A stretch of DNA of 64,000 nucleotides from Epithemia pelagica (taxonomy: Eukaryota > Bacillariophyta > Bacillariophyceae > Surirellales > Surirellaceae). Positions 10,266 to 19,151 of the stretch are shown here, in pieces. Made by a program: the position numbers and the translations under genes. How positions within the stretch are numbered: the stretch's first letter is position 1; the number at the start of each line of letters is the position of its first letter. Location: the NCBI GenBank assembly GCA_946965045.2, contig OX337232.1, positions 62,001 to 126,000 of the forward strand. The letters are read 5' to 3'. The notes under the pieces are model-generated. The model saw only the letters and a list, made by a program, of their open reading frames with translations. It did no database searches and was not told the DNA's origin.

Positions 10266-10355
10266 GAAGGCAAGACTTCAAAGTCTGTTTTTAATCCACT
10301 ATTCCTTGACTTCAAAGTCTGTTTTTAATCCACTATGAAGGCAAGACTTCAAAGT
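10266..10355 (+). repeat. Tandem repeat at the retrotransposon insertion site, left part
   Basis: Units of 34 to 36 bases containing GACTTCAAAGTCTGTTTTTA and ATCCACTAT start at 10274, 10308 and 10344. The third unit is cut after CAAAGT by the copia element and resumes at 16992. The segment GACTTCAAAGTC is a short palindrome. Confidence 0.9.
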
Positions 10356-10512
10356 TGAAATTGTGCATGTATCCGTGAGAGATCTAATTGTATGTCACAT
10401 TGTATAACCGTTCCAAACGGTCAGCGATACGAGCCGGCCGTCTTCGCCAAACTGGACGACGACAGTAGTAGAAAATAATTTTATAATCTCTTTGAAACAC
10501 GAAATTTTAGCA
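10356..10512 (+). repeat. 5' LTR of the copia element
   Basis: 157 bases, TG at the start and CA at the end; no difference seen from the LTR at 16835-16991. Very short for an LTR. It ends in ATAATTTTATAATCTC, an AT-rich stretch that could serve the promoter or the RNA end. Confidence 0.95.
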
Positions 10513-10528
10513 GTTTATCAGACCCATC
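10513..10528 (+). other. Probable primer-binding site
   Basis: GTTTATCAGACCCATC directly follows the 5' LTR. It resembles the TGGTATCAGAGC site by which many copia elements pair with initiator methionine tRNA, with a few mismatches. The priming tRNA is therefore uncertain. Confidence 0.5.
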
Positions 10529-10569
10529 GTCTGCTTTGAGATTGTTTTTGTTGTGAAGTACGAAGTACT

Positions 10570-12165
10570 ATGGTCCTCACCGCTGCCCAGAACACCGCTT
10601 TCTTCGAGAACCCTGATCAAATGGGCATTCCCCATGCGACAGTGGTCCAGCTTCAAGTTGAAGGGATTTCGACAATCCTTGATTTGGCCGACTTCGACTC
10701 GGAAACTCTCAAGCAGTTGGCCGAGAACCTCCGTAAGCCGGCAGGGAGAATCCCCGATCCCAACCCTGGAGCTGCCCCTGGCGCAACGATACCTACACCA
10801 CCGTTTACCTTCGGCGCGAAGTCTCAGCACCGCCTGGGCGTAGCCTGTGAGCTGGTCCGATTCTATGAAACGGTTGGGCGTGATCCATCGGCTGGTAATA
10901 TGCGTTGGACGCATGTTGTAAAGAATTTCGAGGTCCAGTGGAAGGCTTTGAAGGACCGAAAGGATGGTGACGATCCAGAAGTTCCTAAAATCACCAAGGC
11001 CCTACCGATCATCAAATGGACGGAAGCATTTCACGACTATGCCAACCGCGTGATCGGTGCGAGAATGATTCCCCTTTCATATGTCATCAGGCCCGAGGTC
11101 GATGTCCCGGTTGTTGCACCTCCCCAGGCAGCAAATAAGCCCCATTCGGAAGAACATGGTTCTGTTGAGGCGGAACTAGTTGCCCGTGCCTCACATGGAC
11201 ATGAATTATATCGTGAGGACAATGCTACCGTGTACTACAGTTTGGAAGAGGCGACGCGTGGTACGTCCTATGCCGCGTTGATTAAACCTTTCCAACGTAC
11301 AAAAGATGGTAGGGGAGCCTGGAATGCTCTCACAAATCAATATGCGGGGAAAGACAAATGGGAGTCGGAGATCAAGAAACAAGATGATCTACTCCATACC
11401 CGTATCTGGAAAGGGCAAAACAATTTTCCCCTTGAGGGATTTTTGGCCCAACACCGAAATGCATTCGTGTCTATGCAACAGTGTGCTGAGCACGTTGAGT
11501 ACCAACTGCCCAATAAACATACCCGAGTAGGGTATTTACTCGAAGGCATCCAATGTTCGGATGCTGGATTACAGGCTGCTATGGCCAGTGTGCGGACCGA
11601 TGACGGCCCGAATGGAATGCGTAATAATTTTGAAGCAGCAGTGGCACATTTACTGCCATATGACCCCGTTGCTAAGAAAAGGGCTGCTGCTGGAGCCAAA
11701 CGACAGTCGGCACAAATCTCTTCTGTCGATAATGAAACCAGTGAATCAACCGTTGCTGAGGTCAGTGGGGCCAGTGCTGGTGGTGGAAAGTCTACAGCCA
11801 AGCCGAGCATTGGCAAAACAGGCGTCCACTTTCGATACCACACACCCGATGAATATCACACCCTATCCAATGAGCAAAAGGATGAGCTCCGTGAGTGGCG
11901 CAAAGCCAATCCTCAGAAGTCGGAAGGGAAAGGCAAGAGTGACCGAAAGGCCAAACGAGCAGCACGACGCCAAATCTCGTCGGCAGTCGCAAAAGCCATC
12001 AAGAAATTGGCAAAAGAATCCCAACCGACAAATGACGACCAAGTCAGCCTCGACGCCCAGGTTGCATCCATGGTTCAGAACGCATTAGCACAAGAGGCAG
12101 ATTTGAAGCCTCCTGCAAAGAAGCAAACAACTCTTCAGTCCATCCTGAAGTCTGTTCGAAATTGA
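10570..12165 (+). CDS. gag: Copia Gag polyprotein
   Basis: 531 residues; forms the retrotransposon's virus-like particle. The N-terminus (FFENPDQMGIPHATVVQLQV, then EGISTILDLADFDSETLKQL) is followed by a proline/alanine-rich linker, then a helical core with WNALTNQYAGKDKWESEIKK and HTRVGYLLEGIQCSD. No CX2CX4HX4C knuckle is present. The C-terminus is lysine/arginine-rich (about 440-480) and could bind RNA in its place. It ends in a UGA at 12163-12165, and the same frame then stays open into Pol without another stop. Confidence 0.92.
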   Translation: MVLTAAQNTAFFENPDQMGIPHATVVQLQVEGISTILDLADFDSETLKQLAENLRKPAGRIPDPNPGAAPGATIPTPPFTFGAKSQHRLGVACELVRFYETVGRDPSAGNMRWTHVVKNFEVQWKALKDRKDGDDPEVPKITKALPIIKWTEAFHDYANRVIGARMIPLSYVIRPEVDVPVVAPPQAANKPHSEEHGSVEAELVARASHGHELYREDNATVYYSLEEATRGTSYAALIKPFQRTKDGRGAWNALTNQYAGKDKWESEIKKQDDLLHTRIWKGQNNFPLEGFLAQHRNAFVSMQQCAEHVEYQLPNKHTRVGYLLEGIQCSDAGLQAAMASVRTDDGPNGMRNNFEAAVAHLLPYDPVAKKRAAAGAKRQSAQISSVDNETSESTVAEVSGASAGGGKSTAKPSIGKTGVHFRYHTPDEYHTLSNEQKDELREWRKANPQKSEGKGKSDRKAKRAARRQISSAVAKAIKKLAKESQPTNDDQVSLDAQVASMVQNALAQEADLKPPAKKQTTLQSILKSVRN

Positions 12166-12222
12166 TGGCGTCCGGCGGCTCTTATCTCCTCGCTCTCATC
12201 AAGAGGAGAGAGTGAGACAGAA

Positions 12223-15200
12223 GTGCTGCAGCCGGATTCAACAACGACGTGGGACCCAGGGGTGGCCCACATTTCAAATTTTCACAGCACGCGTGATGTT
12301 GCTAGCAATGTTGCGTCGGCTGCAACCCATGGTGATGACAGCGATGAGACCATGGATGACAACGAAACATCCTTCGACGGACCTCGAACGGATCTAGACA
12401 GTCACGCAAATATGCCGGTCGTAGGCCGAAACTCCTACGTGATTGAGAGGCTTGAAAGGACAGTAGATGTCAAGCCATTTTCAAATGATTACAAGGCCAT
12501 GACGGCCGAACTGGTTCATGCTGCCGTACGGTACGAGTCACCATATAACGGCAAAACGTATATTCTGGTAATACGAAACGCTATATACGTCCCAACCATG
12601 AACAACAACCTAATTCCTCCTTTCATGATGAGAGAAGCAGGAATCCATGTCAACGAAAGAGCCAAGATACACACGAGTGAGCCCACAATTGATGACCACT
12701 CGATTGTTTTCCCATCAACAGGTTTCCGAATCCCCTTGTCTCTCCATGGCGTATTCTCATTCTTCCCTTCGGACAAGCCAACAGAAGATGATCTTCAGGC
12801 TGGGTACGACACCTATGTGTTAACACCTTCTGTCTGGCAGCCTCATTCAACGGTCTATGCTGACAACGAGGCTGGGAGAGTGGATTGGGAGGGGAATATC
12901 AAGGAGCAGAGAGATTGGTCCATCCGCGTTGTGTTGGATGACTTGCCTCCAGTCGACGAATCGACAATGACAGCTAATGTGGCATCTGCTTTGGAAGCAA
13001 AATCAATTGACTGCACGTGTGGGCAAAGAGAGGCTGGCAGGCCAGAGAGGAGTAAGCGGCAAATAAGAACGGCCGATTCCCAACTCCACGAAATCTCAGC
13101 TGTGCTTGTAGAAGAAACCATGATCAATACTTTGACAGAAAGGGCAGAGTTTGGCCATGACTGCATGGCAATTGGGGCAACAGATGTGGACGAAAACCCA
13201 TATGTGGTAACGGACGATGATGACAGGTCCATGAGTGATGGCTCGCATGAGTCGGTGAGCATTACAAGTGAAATGGATCTCGATGAATTCTTTGTTTCCG
13301 GTGTGACTGCTGGTAAATCACATGGAGTGGATGCTGCGCATCTGTCAAAAGTGTGGCGAATCAGCCATGACGATGCCAAAAGGACAATACAAGCTACGTC
13401 ACAGCATAGTGCCCGTCCAACTGACCCAACTCTCACCCAAAATTATGGTACGAATGACCGCATGCTTCGATACCGCCGAATCCACGAATACTTCTACATG
13501 GATACCTTCTTTGCTACAAAGCACGGGGGTAAATCTTCTCGTGGAAACACGTGCTGCCAACTGTTTGTGACGGACAAAGGTTTCATCTACGTGGTACCGA
13601 TGAAACGTAAATCCGAGGTCATGTCTGCTGTCAAGCAATTTGCCAAGGAAATTGGAGCTCCCGATGCCATCATCTGTGATATGGCACAGGAACAGGTCTC
13701 GTCAGACCTAAGAATGTTCCTGAATGACATAGGAACGACCCTTCGCGCGTTGGAGGAAGGGACACCATGGGCGAACAAGGCTGAACTCTACATCAAATTG
13801 ATGAAAGAGGCCGTTCGCAAGGATATGCGGGAATCCCACTCCCCTCTCCCTTTCTGGGACTATTGCCTTGAGAGGAGGGTGAGGATTTACAATCTGACGG
13901 CCCGCGATTATCACAAGGTACGAGGCTCCAACCCGTACACACTGACTCTTGGGGAGGAGGGCGACATATCAAATTTATGTCAGTTCCAATGGTACCAGTG
14001 GTGTTATTTTAGAGAACACACCGCTCGATTTCCCCACAACCAAGAGGTCCTTGGACGAGTTTTGGGCCCTGCACGAGGCGAGGGAAATGAGATGGCTCAG
14101 TGGGTATTGAAGGCGAATGGACGCATTGTCCCACGGCGTTCCGTGCGTGCCTTGCACCCCGCTGAAGAAACGAGTTCCAGTGAGCAATCAAAGCGACAAG
14201 CTTTTGACGCATTGATCGAGAGGAGGTATGGGAACTCCATCAATCCTCCACTACACCCCATCTCAGAAAATTCCGAAACTTTTGATCCGTATGAAGATGA
14301 TCAAGAACCAGCTAGACCAATTCCAGAGATCGAAGACGCCGTCGACTTCAACGGTAAACTGCTGGATCAAGCACCGGTCTATGACAGGCTGATCAATGCA
14401 GAAGTCCAACTGCAGCTTGATGAACGAATGGCGAAAGGTATGGTCAAGCGTCGTGCACTGGGACCTGATGGAAAAGTATCAGGGAAATACGACCATAACC
14501 CAACAAACAACTCCATCATATATGAAGTAGAATTCGATGATGGAACGGTGAAAGAGTATGCCGCGAATGTGATTGCAGAGAATATGCTCTCACAGGTAGA
14601 CTCAGACGGAGTCACGATTCAGCTATTGGAAAGCATCATTGACTACAAGAGAGATGAGTCGGTCGCCGTGTCTAAGGCGGACAAATACGTCTACAATAAG
14701 CATGGACGACGACGGCTACGGAAAACCACAGCTGGCTGGTGGCTACTCGTACGGTGGCGCGACCAGTCTGAGTCCTGGATGAGGCTGTGCGAAATGAAGG
14801 AGTCATATCCAATTGAGACGGCAGAATTTGCGATCGCAAGAGGAATAGATGACGAACCGGCCTTCATATGGTGGGTTCGATACACCATACGACGAAGGGA
14901 TGCGATAATTGCGGCCCTGAAAACGCGTGCAAAACAAATCCGACACAAATATGGGATTGAGATTCCCACGAGTGTGGAGCATGCCAAGGAATTAGATCGC
15001 AAGAACGGAGACGATTACTGGATGAAAGCTCTCGCAAAGGAAATGTACAATGTGGGAGTTGCTTTTGAGATCCTGGAACCTGGTCAGCCTCCGCCGAAAG
15101 GCTGGCATAAGGTGACAGGCCATCTGGTGTGGGACGTGAAGATGGACTTTACCCGCAAAGCCAGATGGGTATTGGATGGGCACAAGACACCAGACCCTGA

Positions 15201-16680
15201 GGGATCCACTTTTGCTGGAGTTGTATCTAGAGAGAGTGTTCGGATTTCCTTCACCTATGCTGCGTTGAATGGGCTGGATGTCTTTGCGGCCGACATTAGA
15301 AATGCCTATCTCCAAGCGCCATCATCGCGCAAGGATTACATTATTTGTGGCCCCGAGTTTGGGCTCGAGAATGTGGGGCGAGTTGCGCTGATACATCGGG
15401 CACTCTATGGGGGAAAGACAGCCGGAAAAGATTTCCGTAACCATTTGCGGTCTTGCATGCATTATCTGAAATTCCAGTCATGCCCTGCCGACCCTGATGT
15501 GTGGATGAGACCAGCTGAGAAAGCTGATGGTACCCCATATTATGAATTTGTGCTTCTGTATGTTGACGATGCACTGGTGATCAGTGAGAATGCCGAGAGG
15601 ATCCTACGAGAGGAAATCGGTCGATATTTTGAACTCAAGGAAGAGTCCATTGGAGCGCCAACGCTCTACCTTGGTGGAAGAGTACGAAAGGTACAATTGG
15701 AAAACGGTGTGTATGCATGGGCCTTCAGTTCGTCGCAATACGTTCAAGCCGCTGTGAAAGGGGTGGAAGAATGGATAAGCAAGCGGGCTGATGATCGTTG
15801 GAAGCTGCCAGCAAAGGCCGAAACACCGATGAGATCGACATATCGTCCGGAGCTTGATGTGACCCCTGAGCTTGGTCCAGAGGAGGCATCATACTATCAG
15901 TCGTTGATTGGTGTGTTGCGATGGATTGTCGAGCTGGGGAGAGTCGACATCTGTCTGGAAGTGTCCGTAATGTCTTCACATCTGGCTCTACCAAGGGAAG
16001 GACACCTTGAGCAAGTCTTCCAAATCTTTGCCTATCTCAAGAAATACCACAATGCCGAGTTGGTTTATGATCCGAGTGATCCCGTTGTGGAGATGAGTGA
16101 TTTTGAGAGGAGAGACTGGACGGCAAGCGAGTTTGGCCATATGGAGGGTAAGGAAGAATATCCGCCAAATATGCCTGAGCCTCGCGGTATGGGTTTTGTG
16201 ATGCGAGCGAAGGTTGACGCCGACCATGCGTCGGACACTGTTACCCGCCGATCCCGCACGGGCTTCTTTGTATTCCTGAACAGTGCCCTGGTCTTTTGGT
16301 GGAGTAAGAAACAGACGAGTGTTGAGTCCTCGTCTTTCGGGTCAGAATTCATTGCCATGAAGCAATGTTGTGAGTACTTACGTGGTTTGAGGTACAAGCT
16401 CCGCATGATGGGGATTCCATGTGAGGGACCTGCTTTTATTTACGGCGACAACCAATCGGTATTAGCCAACACGACGATACCCGACTCTGCTTTGAAGAAG
16501 AAGAGCCAGTCGATTGCGTATCATTTTGTAAGAGAAGGATCTGCCAGAGACGAATGGCGGACAGCTTATGTGAACACCCATGAAAATGAGGCAGATCTGT
16601 TGACGAAACTTCTGCCGAGCGGTGAAAAGAGGAGAGGGTTTGTGATGAAGCTCCTACACCACATTTTCAGAACTGGATGA
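12223..16680 (+). CDS. pol: Copia Pol polyprotein (protease, integrase, reverse transcriptase, RNase H)
   Basis: 1485 residues counted from the GTG at 12223; the frame is open back to the Gag UGA at 12165, so the true product is probably a Gag-Pol read-through protein. In order: protease with D59-S-H-A-N; a core integrase with D427 (YMDTFF), D486 (IICDMAQEQ) and E521 (NKAELYIKLMKE); a chromodomain-like segment near 837-875 (WWLLVRWRDQSESWMRL); reverse transcriptase with D1024 (FAADIRNAYLQ) and YVDD at 1113-1116; RNase H with D1332 (VDADHASD), a glutamate in SSFGSEF, and D1409 (YGDN). The usual HHCC zinc motif at the integrase start is not evident. No frameshift or stop was seen, consistent with a young copy. 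Confidence 0.93.
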   Translation: MLQPDSTTTWDPGVAHISNFHSTRDVASNVASAATHGDDSDETMDDNETSFDGPRTDLDSHANMPVVGRNSYVIERLERTVDVKPFSNDYKAMTAELVHAAVRYESPYNGKTYILVIRNAIYVPTMNNNLIPPFMMREAGIHVNERAKIHTSEPTIDDHSIVFPSTGFRIPLSLHGVFSFFPSDKPTEDDLQAGYDTYVLTPSVWQPHSTVYADNEAGRVDWEGNIKEQRDWSIRVVLDDLPPVDESTMTANVASALEAKSIDCTCGQREAGRPERSKRQIRTADSQLHEISAVLVEETMINTLTERAEFGHDCMAIGATDVDENPYVVTDDDDRSMSDGSHESVSITSEMDLDEFFVSGVTAGKSHGVDAAHLSKVWRISHDDAKRTIQATSQHSARPTDPTLTQNYGTNDRMLRYRRIHEYFYMDTFFATKHGGKSSRGNTCCQLFVTDKGFIYVVPMKRKSEVMSAVKQFAKEIGAPDAIICDMAQEQVSSDLRMFLNDIGTTLRALEEGTPWANKAELYIKLMKEAVRKDMRESHSPLPFWDYCLERRVRIYNLTARDYHKVRGSNPYTLTLGEEGDISNLCQFQWYQWCYFREHTARFPHNQEVLGRVLGPARGEGNEMAQWVLKANGRIVPRRSVRALHPAEETSSSEQSKRQAFDALIERRYGNSINPPLHPISENSETFDPYEDDQEPARPIPEIEDAVDFNGKLLDQAPVYDRLINAEVQLQLDERMAKGMVKRRALGPDGKVSGKYDHNPTNNSIIYEVEFDDGTVKEYAANVIAENMLSQVDSDGVTIQLLESIIDYKRDESVAVSKADKYVYNKHGRRRLRKTTAGWWLLVRWRDQSESWMRLCEMKESYPIETAEFAIARGIDDEPAFIWWVRYTIRRRDAIIAALKTRAKQIRHKYGIEIPTSVEHAKELDRKNGDDYWMKALAKEMYNVGVAFEILEPGQPPPKGWHKVTGHLVWDVKMDFTRKARWVLDGHKTPDPEGSTFAGVVSRESVRISFTYAALNGLDVFAADIRNAYLQAPSSRKDYIICGPEFGLENVGRVALIHRALYGGKTAGKDFRNHLRSCMHYLKFQSCPADPDVWMRPAEKADGTPYYEFVLLYVDDALVISENAERILREEIGRYFELKEESIGAPTLYLGGRVRKVQLENGVYAWAFSSSQYVQAAVKGVEEWISKRADDRWKLPAKAETPMRSTYRPELDVTPELGPEEASYYQSLIGVLRWIVELGRVDICLEVSVMSSHLALPREGHLEQVFQIFAYLKKYHNAELVYDPSDPVVEMSDFERRDWTASEFGHMEGKEEYPPNMPEPRGMGFVMRAKVDADHASDTVTRRSRTGFFVFLNSALVFWWSKKQTSVESSSFGSEFIAMKQCCEYLRGLRYKLRMMGIPCEGPAFIYGDNQSVLANTTIPDSALKKKSQSIAYHFVREGSARDEWRTAYVNTHENEADLLTKLLPSGEKRRGFVMKLLHHIFRTG

Positions 16681-16834
16681 AACACAGATGGGTGACGAGT
16701 GGATTACGTACGGAGCGGAACCACTCGGTTAGAATGCGGTGGACGTAGCCATGTTGGTGAACCACCCGAAATACGAAATTGTGGGAACGGTTGCAAGGTT
16801 ACCCCATGCGGTGGGATCACCTTGAGAGGAGTGT
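16681..16834 (+). other. 3' untranslated part and polypurine tract of the copia element
   Basis: Short non-coding stretch between the Pol stop and the 3' LTR. The purine-rich GAGAGGAGTG (16824-16833) immediately before the LTR is the likely primer for plus-strand synthesis. Confidence 0.65.
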
Positions 16835-16991
16835 TGAAATTGTGCATGTATCCGTGAGAGATCTAATTGTATGTCACATTGTATAACCGTTCCAAACGGT
16901 CAGCGATACGAGCCGGCCGTCTTCGCCAAACTGGACGACGACAGTAGTAGAAAATAATTTTATAATCTCTTTGAAACACGAAATTTTAGCA
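16835..16991 (+). repeat. 3' LTR of the copia element
   Basis: 157 bases, TG...CA, with no difference from the 5' LTR seen by eye; followed by target duplication AAAGT at 16992-16996. Confidence 0.95.
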
Positions 16992-17053
16992 AAAGTCTGT
17001 TTTTAATCCACTATTCCTTGACTTCAAAGTCTGTTTTTAATCCACTATTCCTT
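16992..17053 (+). repeat. Tandem repeat at the retrotransposon insertion site, right part
   Basis: Continuation of the repeat at 10266-10355: the rest of the interrupted unit and one further unit starting with GACTTCAAAGTC at 17020. It ends 28 bases before the stop codon of the minus-strand BTB gene. Confidence 0.9.
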
Positions 17054-17080
17054 AGGATAGAGATTGACTTTGGGATAGGA

Positions 17081-18097
17081 TCACGGCGGTAGGTGCTTCT
17101 TCACACGGACAGCGATACGGTTCTTCTTCTTCGAAGAGTCGTCAACATTACCCCAGCAGTCTGCCCAAAACAGCCTGTGGTACATTAAGCCAAATTCATT
17201 CAAACAATCTTGATGATAGGTGCCCAACTCATCGTCCGGGGACATATCGAAAATGTCCTTCACTGTCTCAAAATAGTCATCATCCTTGTATATCAAAAGC
17301 TGCACCTTGCTGAACTGCCGGTATTGTTGAAACACGTAAAGAGCAAAGTCCAGACACTTGCGTTTGTAGGAAATTTGGTTCGCCTGCCGGGTAATCTCCG
17401 CAACGCGTTGTGCGTGATGCTGCTTTTCCATGGCAAACAAGTGTTGCACCGAATCGTAGGCGGGAAACGGAGCCACCTGAATGGCGTTGGCACAGTCCTC
17501 CACAAGAAACCCAAAATACTGGAATTCCACCAACAAGGATTCCTTGGTAACAACCACGCTGTTGTACGGGAGAATCACTTTGCCATCCCGCATGAAATCC
17601 AAAACGTAGCGGAAGCGATCACCATCGCGGTCGATAAAAATCGGCTCACGGTTCAGTTCGGCAGTCGTTGCAGCAGCACCATCGCATTTCTCTTTCGGTG
17701 TTTCCTTGGGACCGCTGCTATCCATATCCTCGAGCAGGTCAAAGCATAGAGTTTCTTTCATTTGTTCTTCTACGGCATCCACTTGGGCCTCCGGATCGGC
17801 CGTGTCGCCACCTGTAGAATTGGAGCCATTTTTGGAGTTTTCAGCATCCTTTTCACCGGCATCCATTGCTTCTGGTTTGGTTGGTCCGTTGGAAACCGTA
17901 CCGGGTGCATCACTATTCTTCAGGGTCTGTGTCCCTACCAGTTGAGCAAGCTTGGTATCCGGAAAGCGCTCGAGAAGAGACCGTGAAATCTCATATCGAG
18001 TTCCACCCACGACAAAGCAAACGGTGTTCGACGGAGCAGCACCACTGTGGCTATCTGCAACCATGATGTCTGTTTGCTCTCGAACCATGATCTCCAC
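17081..18097 (-). CDS. BTB/KCTD-like protein with an insertion inside the BTB fold
   Basis: 338 residues, ATG at 18097 (ATGs at codons 4 and 12 are alternatives). This is one of the more canonical members: VCFVVGGTRYEISRSLLERF then PDTKLAQL (27-53) is the first half of a T1-type BTB, and PIFIDRDGDRFRYVLDFMRD then GKVILP (152-177) the second half, with the FIDRDGDRF signature shared with KCTD proteins and Kv-channel T1 domains. About 97 residues of acidic low-complexity sequence (54-150) separate the halves. Next come VTKESLLVEFQYFGF, the helix YKRKCLDFALYVFQQYR (244-260) and the terminal YHQDCLNEFGLMYHRL (294-309). BTB domains of this type make oligomers and often bind Cullin-3; whether this one does is unknown. 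It is the first of six minus-strand family members. An array of upstream boxes lies at 18175-18525. Confidence 0.9.
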   Translation of the reverse strand: MEIMVREQTDIMVADSHSGAAPSNTVCFVVGGTRYEISRSLLERFPDTKLAQLVGTQTLKNSDAPGTVSNGPTKPEAMDAGEKDAENSKNGSNSTGGDTADPEAQVDAVEEQMKETLCFDLLEDMDSSGPKETPKEKCDGAAATTAELNREPIFIDRDGDRFRYVLDFMRDGKVILPYNSVVVTKESLLVEFQYFGFLVEDCANAIQVAPFPAYDSVQHLFAMEKQHHAQRVAEITRQANQISYKRKCLDFALYVFQQYRQFSKVQLLIYKDDDYFETVKDIFDMSPDDELGTYHQDCLNEFGLMYHRLFWADCWGNVDDSSKKKNRIAVRVKKHLPP

Positions 18098-18169
18098 GTG
18101 ATTTTTGGTTTTGTCTTTGTTTGCTCTCGTACCTTGTGATCGAGAGTATCATCCGGTTAGCGGCCGTTT

Positions 18170-18526
18170 GTTCTGTTCACTTCAAAACTTCTGATGTTGC
18201 TGGCGGTATCTTTTGTTCTGTTCACTTCAAAACGTCTTTCTGACACAAGATCCTTCTGTTCGCTTCAGATGTTGGTATCTCCTGTTCACTTCAAAACTTC
18301 TTCTGACGCAAGATCTTTCTTCACAGTTGGTGCGCTTCGGTTCACGTTGTTGGCATCTTCTGTTCAGTTTCACTTCAAAACACTGGATGTTTTTGACCCA
18401 ATAAGATCCTTTCACAGCTACTCTTACTGCGCTTCCCTAGTATTTCTAGGCGTATCATCCCTATACTAGAGTAGCTATCAGACAAAAACCTTTGGTAGTC
18501 GTGTCTTTTGTTCACCTGAAAACCTG
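18170..18526 (-). promoter_or_regulatory. Array of degenerate upstream boxes
   Basis: Five copies of GTTCACTTCAAAAC or close variants on the plus strand (18175, 18220, 18284, 18368, 18511), with further weaker ones between. Read on the gene strand these are GTTTTGAAGTGAAC and AGGTTTTCAGGTGAA, close to the box before other family members. The nearest is 78 bases upstream of ATG 18097, a distance similar to that in the relatives. The copies are linked by repeated CTTCTGT and ACGCAAGATC words, so the segment grew by local duplication. Confidence 0.5.
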
Positions 18527-18739
18527 TTCTGTCGCTGTCGGGACTTGGAACTTTCAAACGCATCTCAAAAAAGTATGCGACTGGGAGGCTCGCAGACTCA
18601 CGCCAGCCATCTGCTTCGTTCTTCACGCCACACGGTCTAGAACTCAGGGCTTCGAACACGTGGACGAAGCAGATCGGGCCGGAAACTCTATGGATCGTTG
18701 TTGTCGTCCTAGTTTCCATTGCACCTTTTTGCGCACTAA

Positions 18740-19080
18740 TACCGAAATGAACCTTTGTTTGTGGCCCCCGACAACGACGACCAACAGCACTCCATCCGAC
18801 AAGCTGCACCCATTTCATGGCAACCACAGAACATCGGCTCATCTACGACCCAAACCAGCATACTCCTCTGCTTTTTAGATCGAAGAAGAAACGTACACGG
18901 AGAGTGGACCACGTGTGGCGTTTATCGACGACAATCATTCATTCCATTTCGATGAGGACAGTACAAGCACCAACACACTTTCCCACAACGACATGTTGTG
19001 GACAAGCACATACGGAAAAGATCGTGGTGGAATTCCCAGTACTCTTTCATTTCGACAGTAACTATATTATGGAAGACACT
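18740..19080 (+). pseudogene. Relic of the C-terminal end of the disordered-protein gene
   Basis: The plus strand gives NTEMNLCLWPPTTTTNSTPS then DKLHPFHGNHRT and PKPAYSSAF, matching the C-terminal part of the protein encoded at 5708-9475 (NAEMNLCLWLP, DKLHPFHGNRKT, SKPAYSSAFLIED). After a stop created by a small indel, the DNA match continues (ACAATCATTCATTCCATTTC) to the end of that gene. The copy is inverted relative to the source and is not functional. Confidence 0.8.
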
Positions 19081-19151
19081 GTTGGATTAGGAGATAAATC
19101 AGCCAGGTAACGTAATTTAAAATGATTTGTAGCCAGTGTTATCGATTCTCC

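Larger units (their letters stand above)
10356..16991 (+). mobile_element. Complete Ty1/copia LTR retrotransposon
   Basis: 6636 bases, from TGAAATTG to TTTTAGCA, flanked by a perfect 5-base target duplication AAAGT (10351-10355 and 16992-16996). The two 157-base LTRs look identical by eye, so the insertion is recent. Gag and Pol lie in one reading frame separated by a single UGA. Pol has the copia order protease, integrase, reverse transcriptase, RNase H. The DSHAN protease signature and the absence of a Gag zinc knuckle recall the CoDi elements described from diatoms; clade assignment needs a reverse-transcriptase tree. All catalytic motifs are present, so the copy may be competent. Confidence 0.95.

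Noticed and set aside
10266-10355. CRISPR-like appearance of the short repeats at the copia insertion site and at 18170-18526
   Set aside because: Units are adjacent or irregular, without unique spacers of constant length, and the setting is a eukaryotic nuclear genome.
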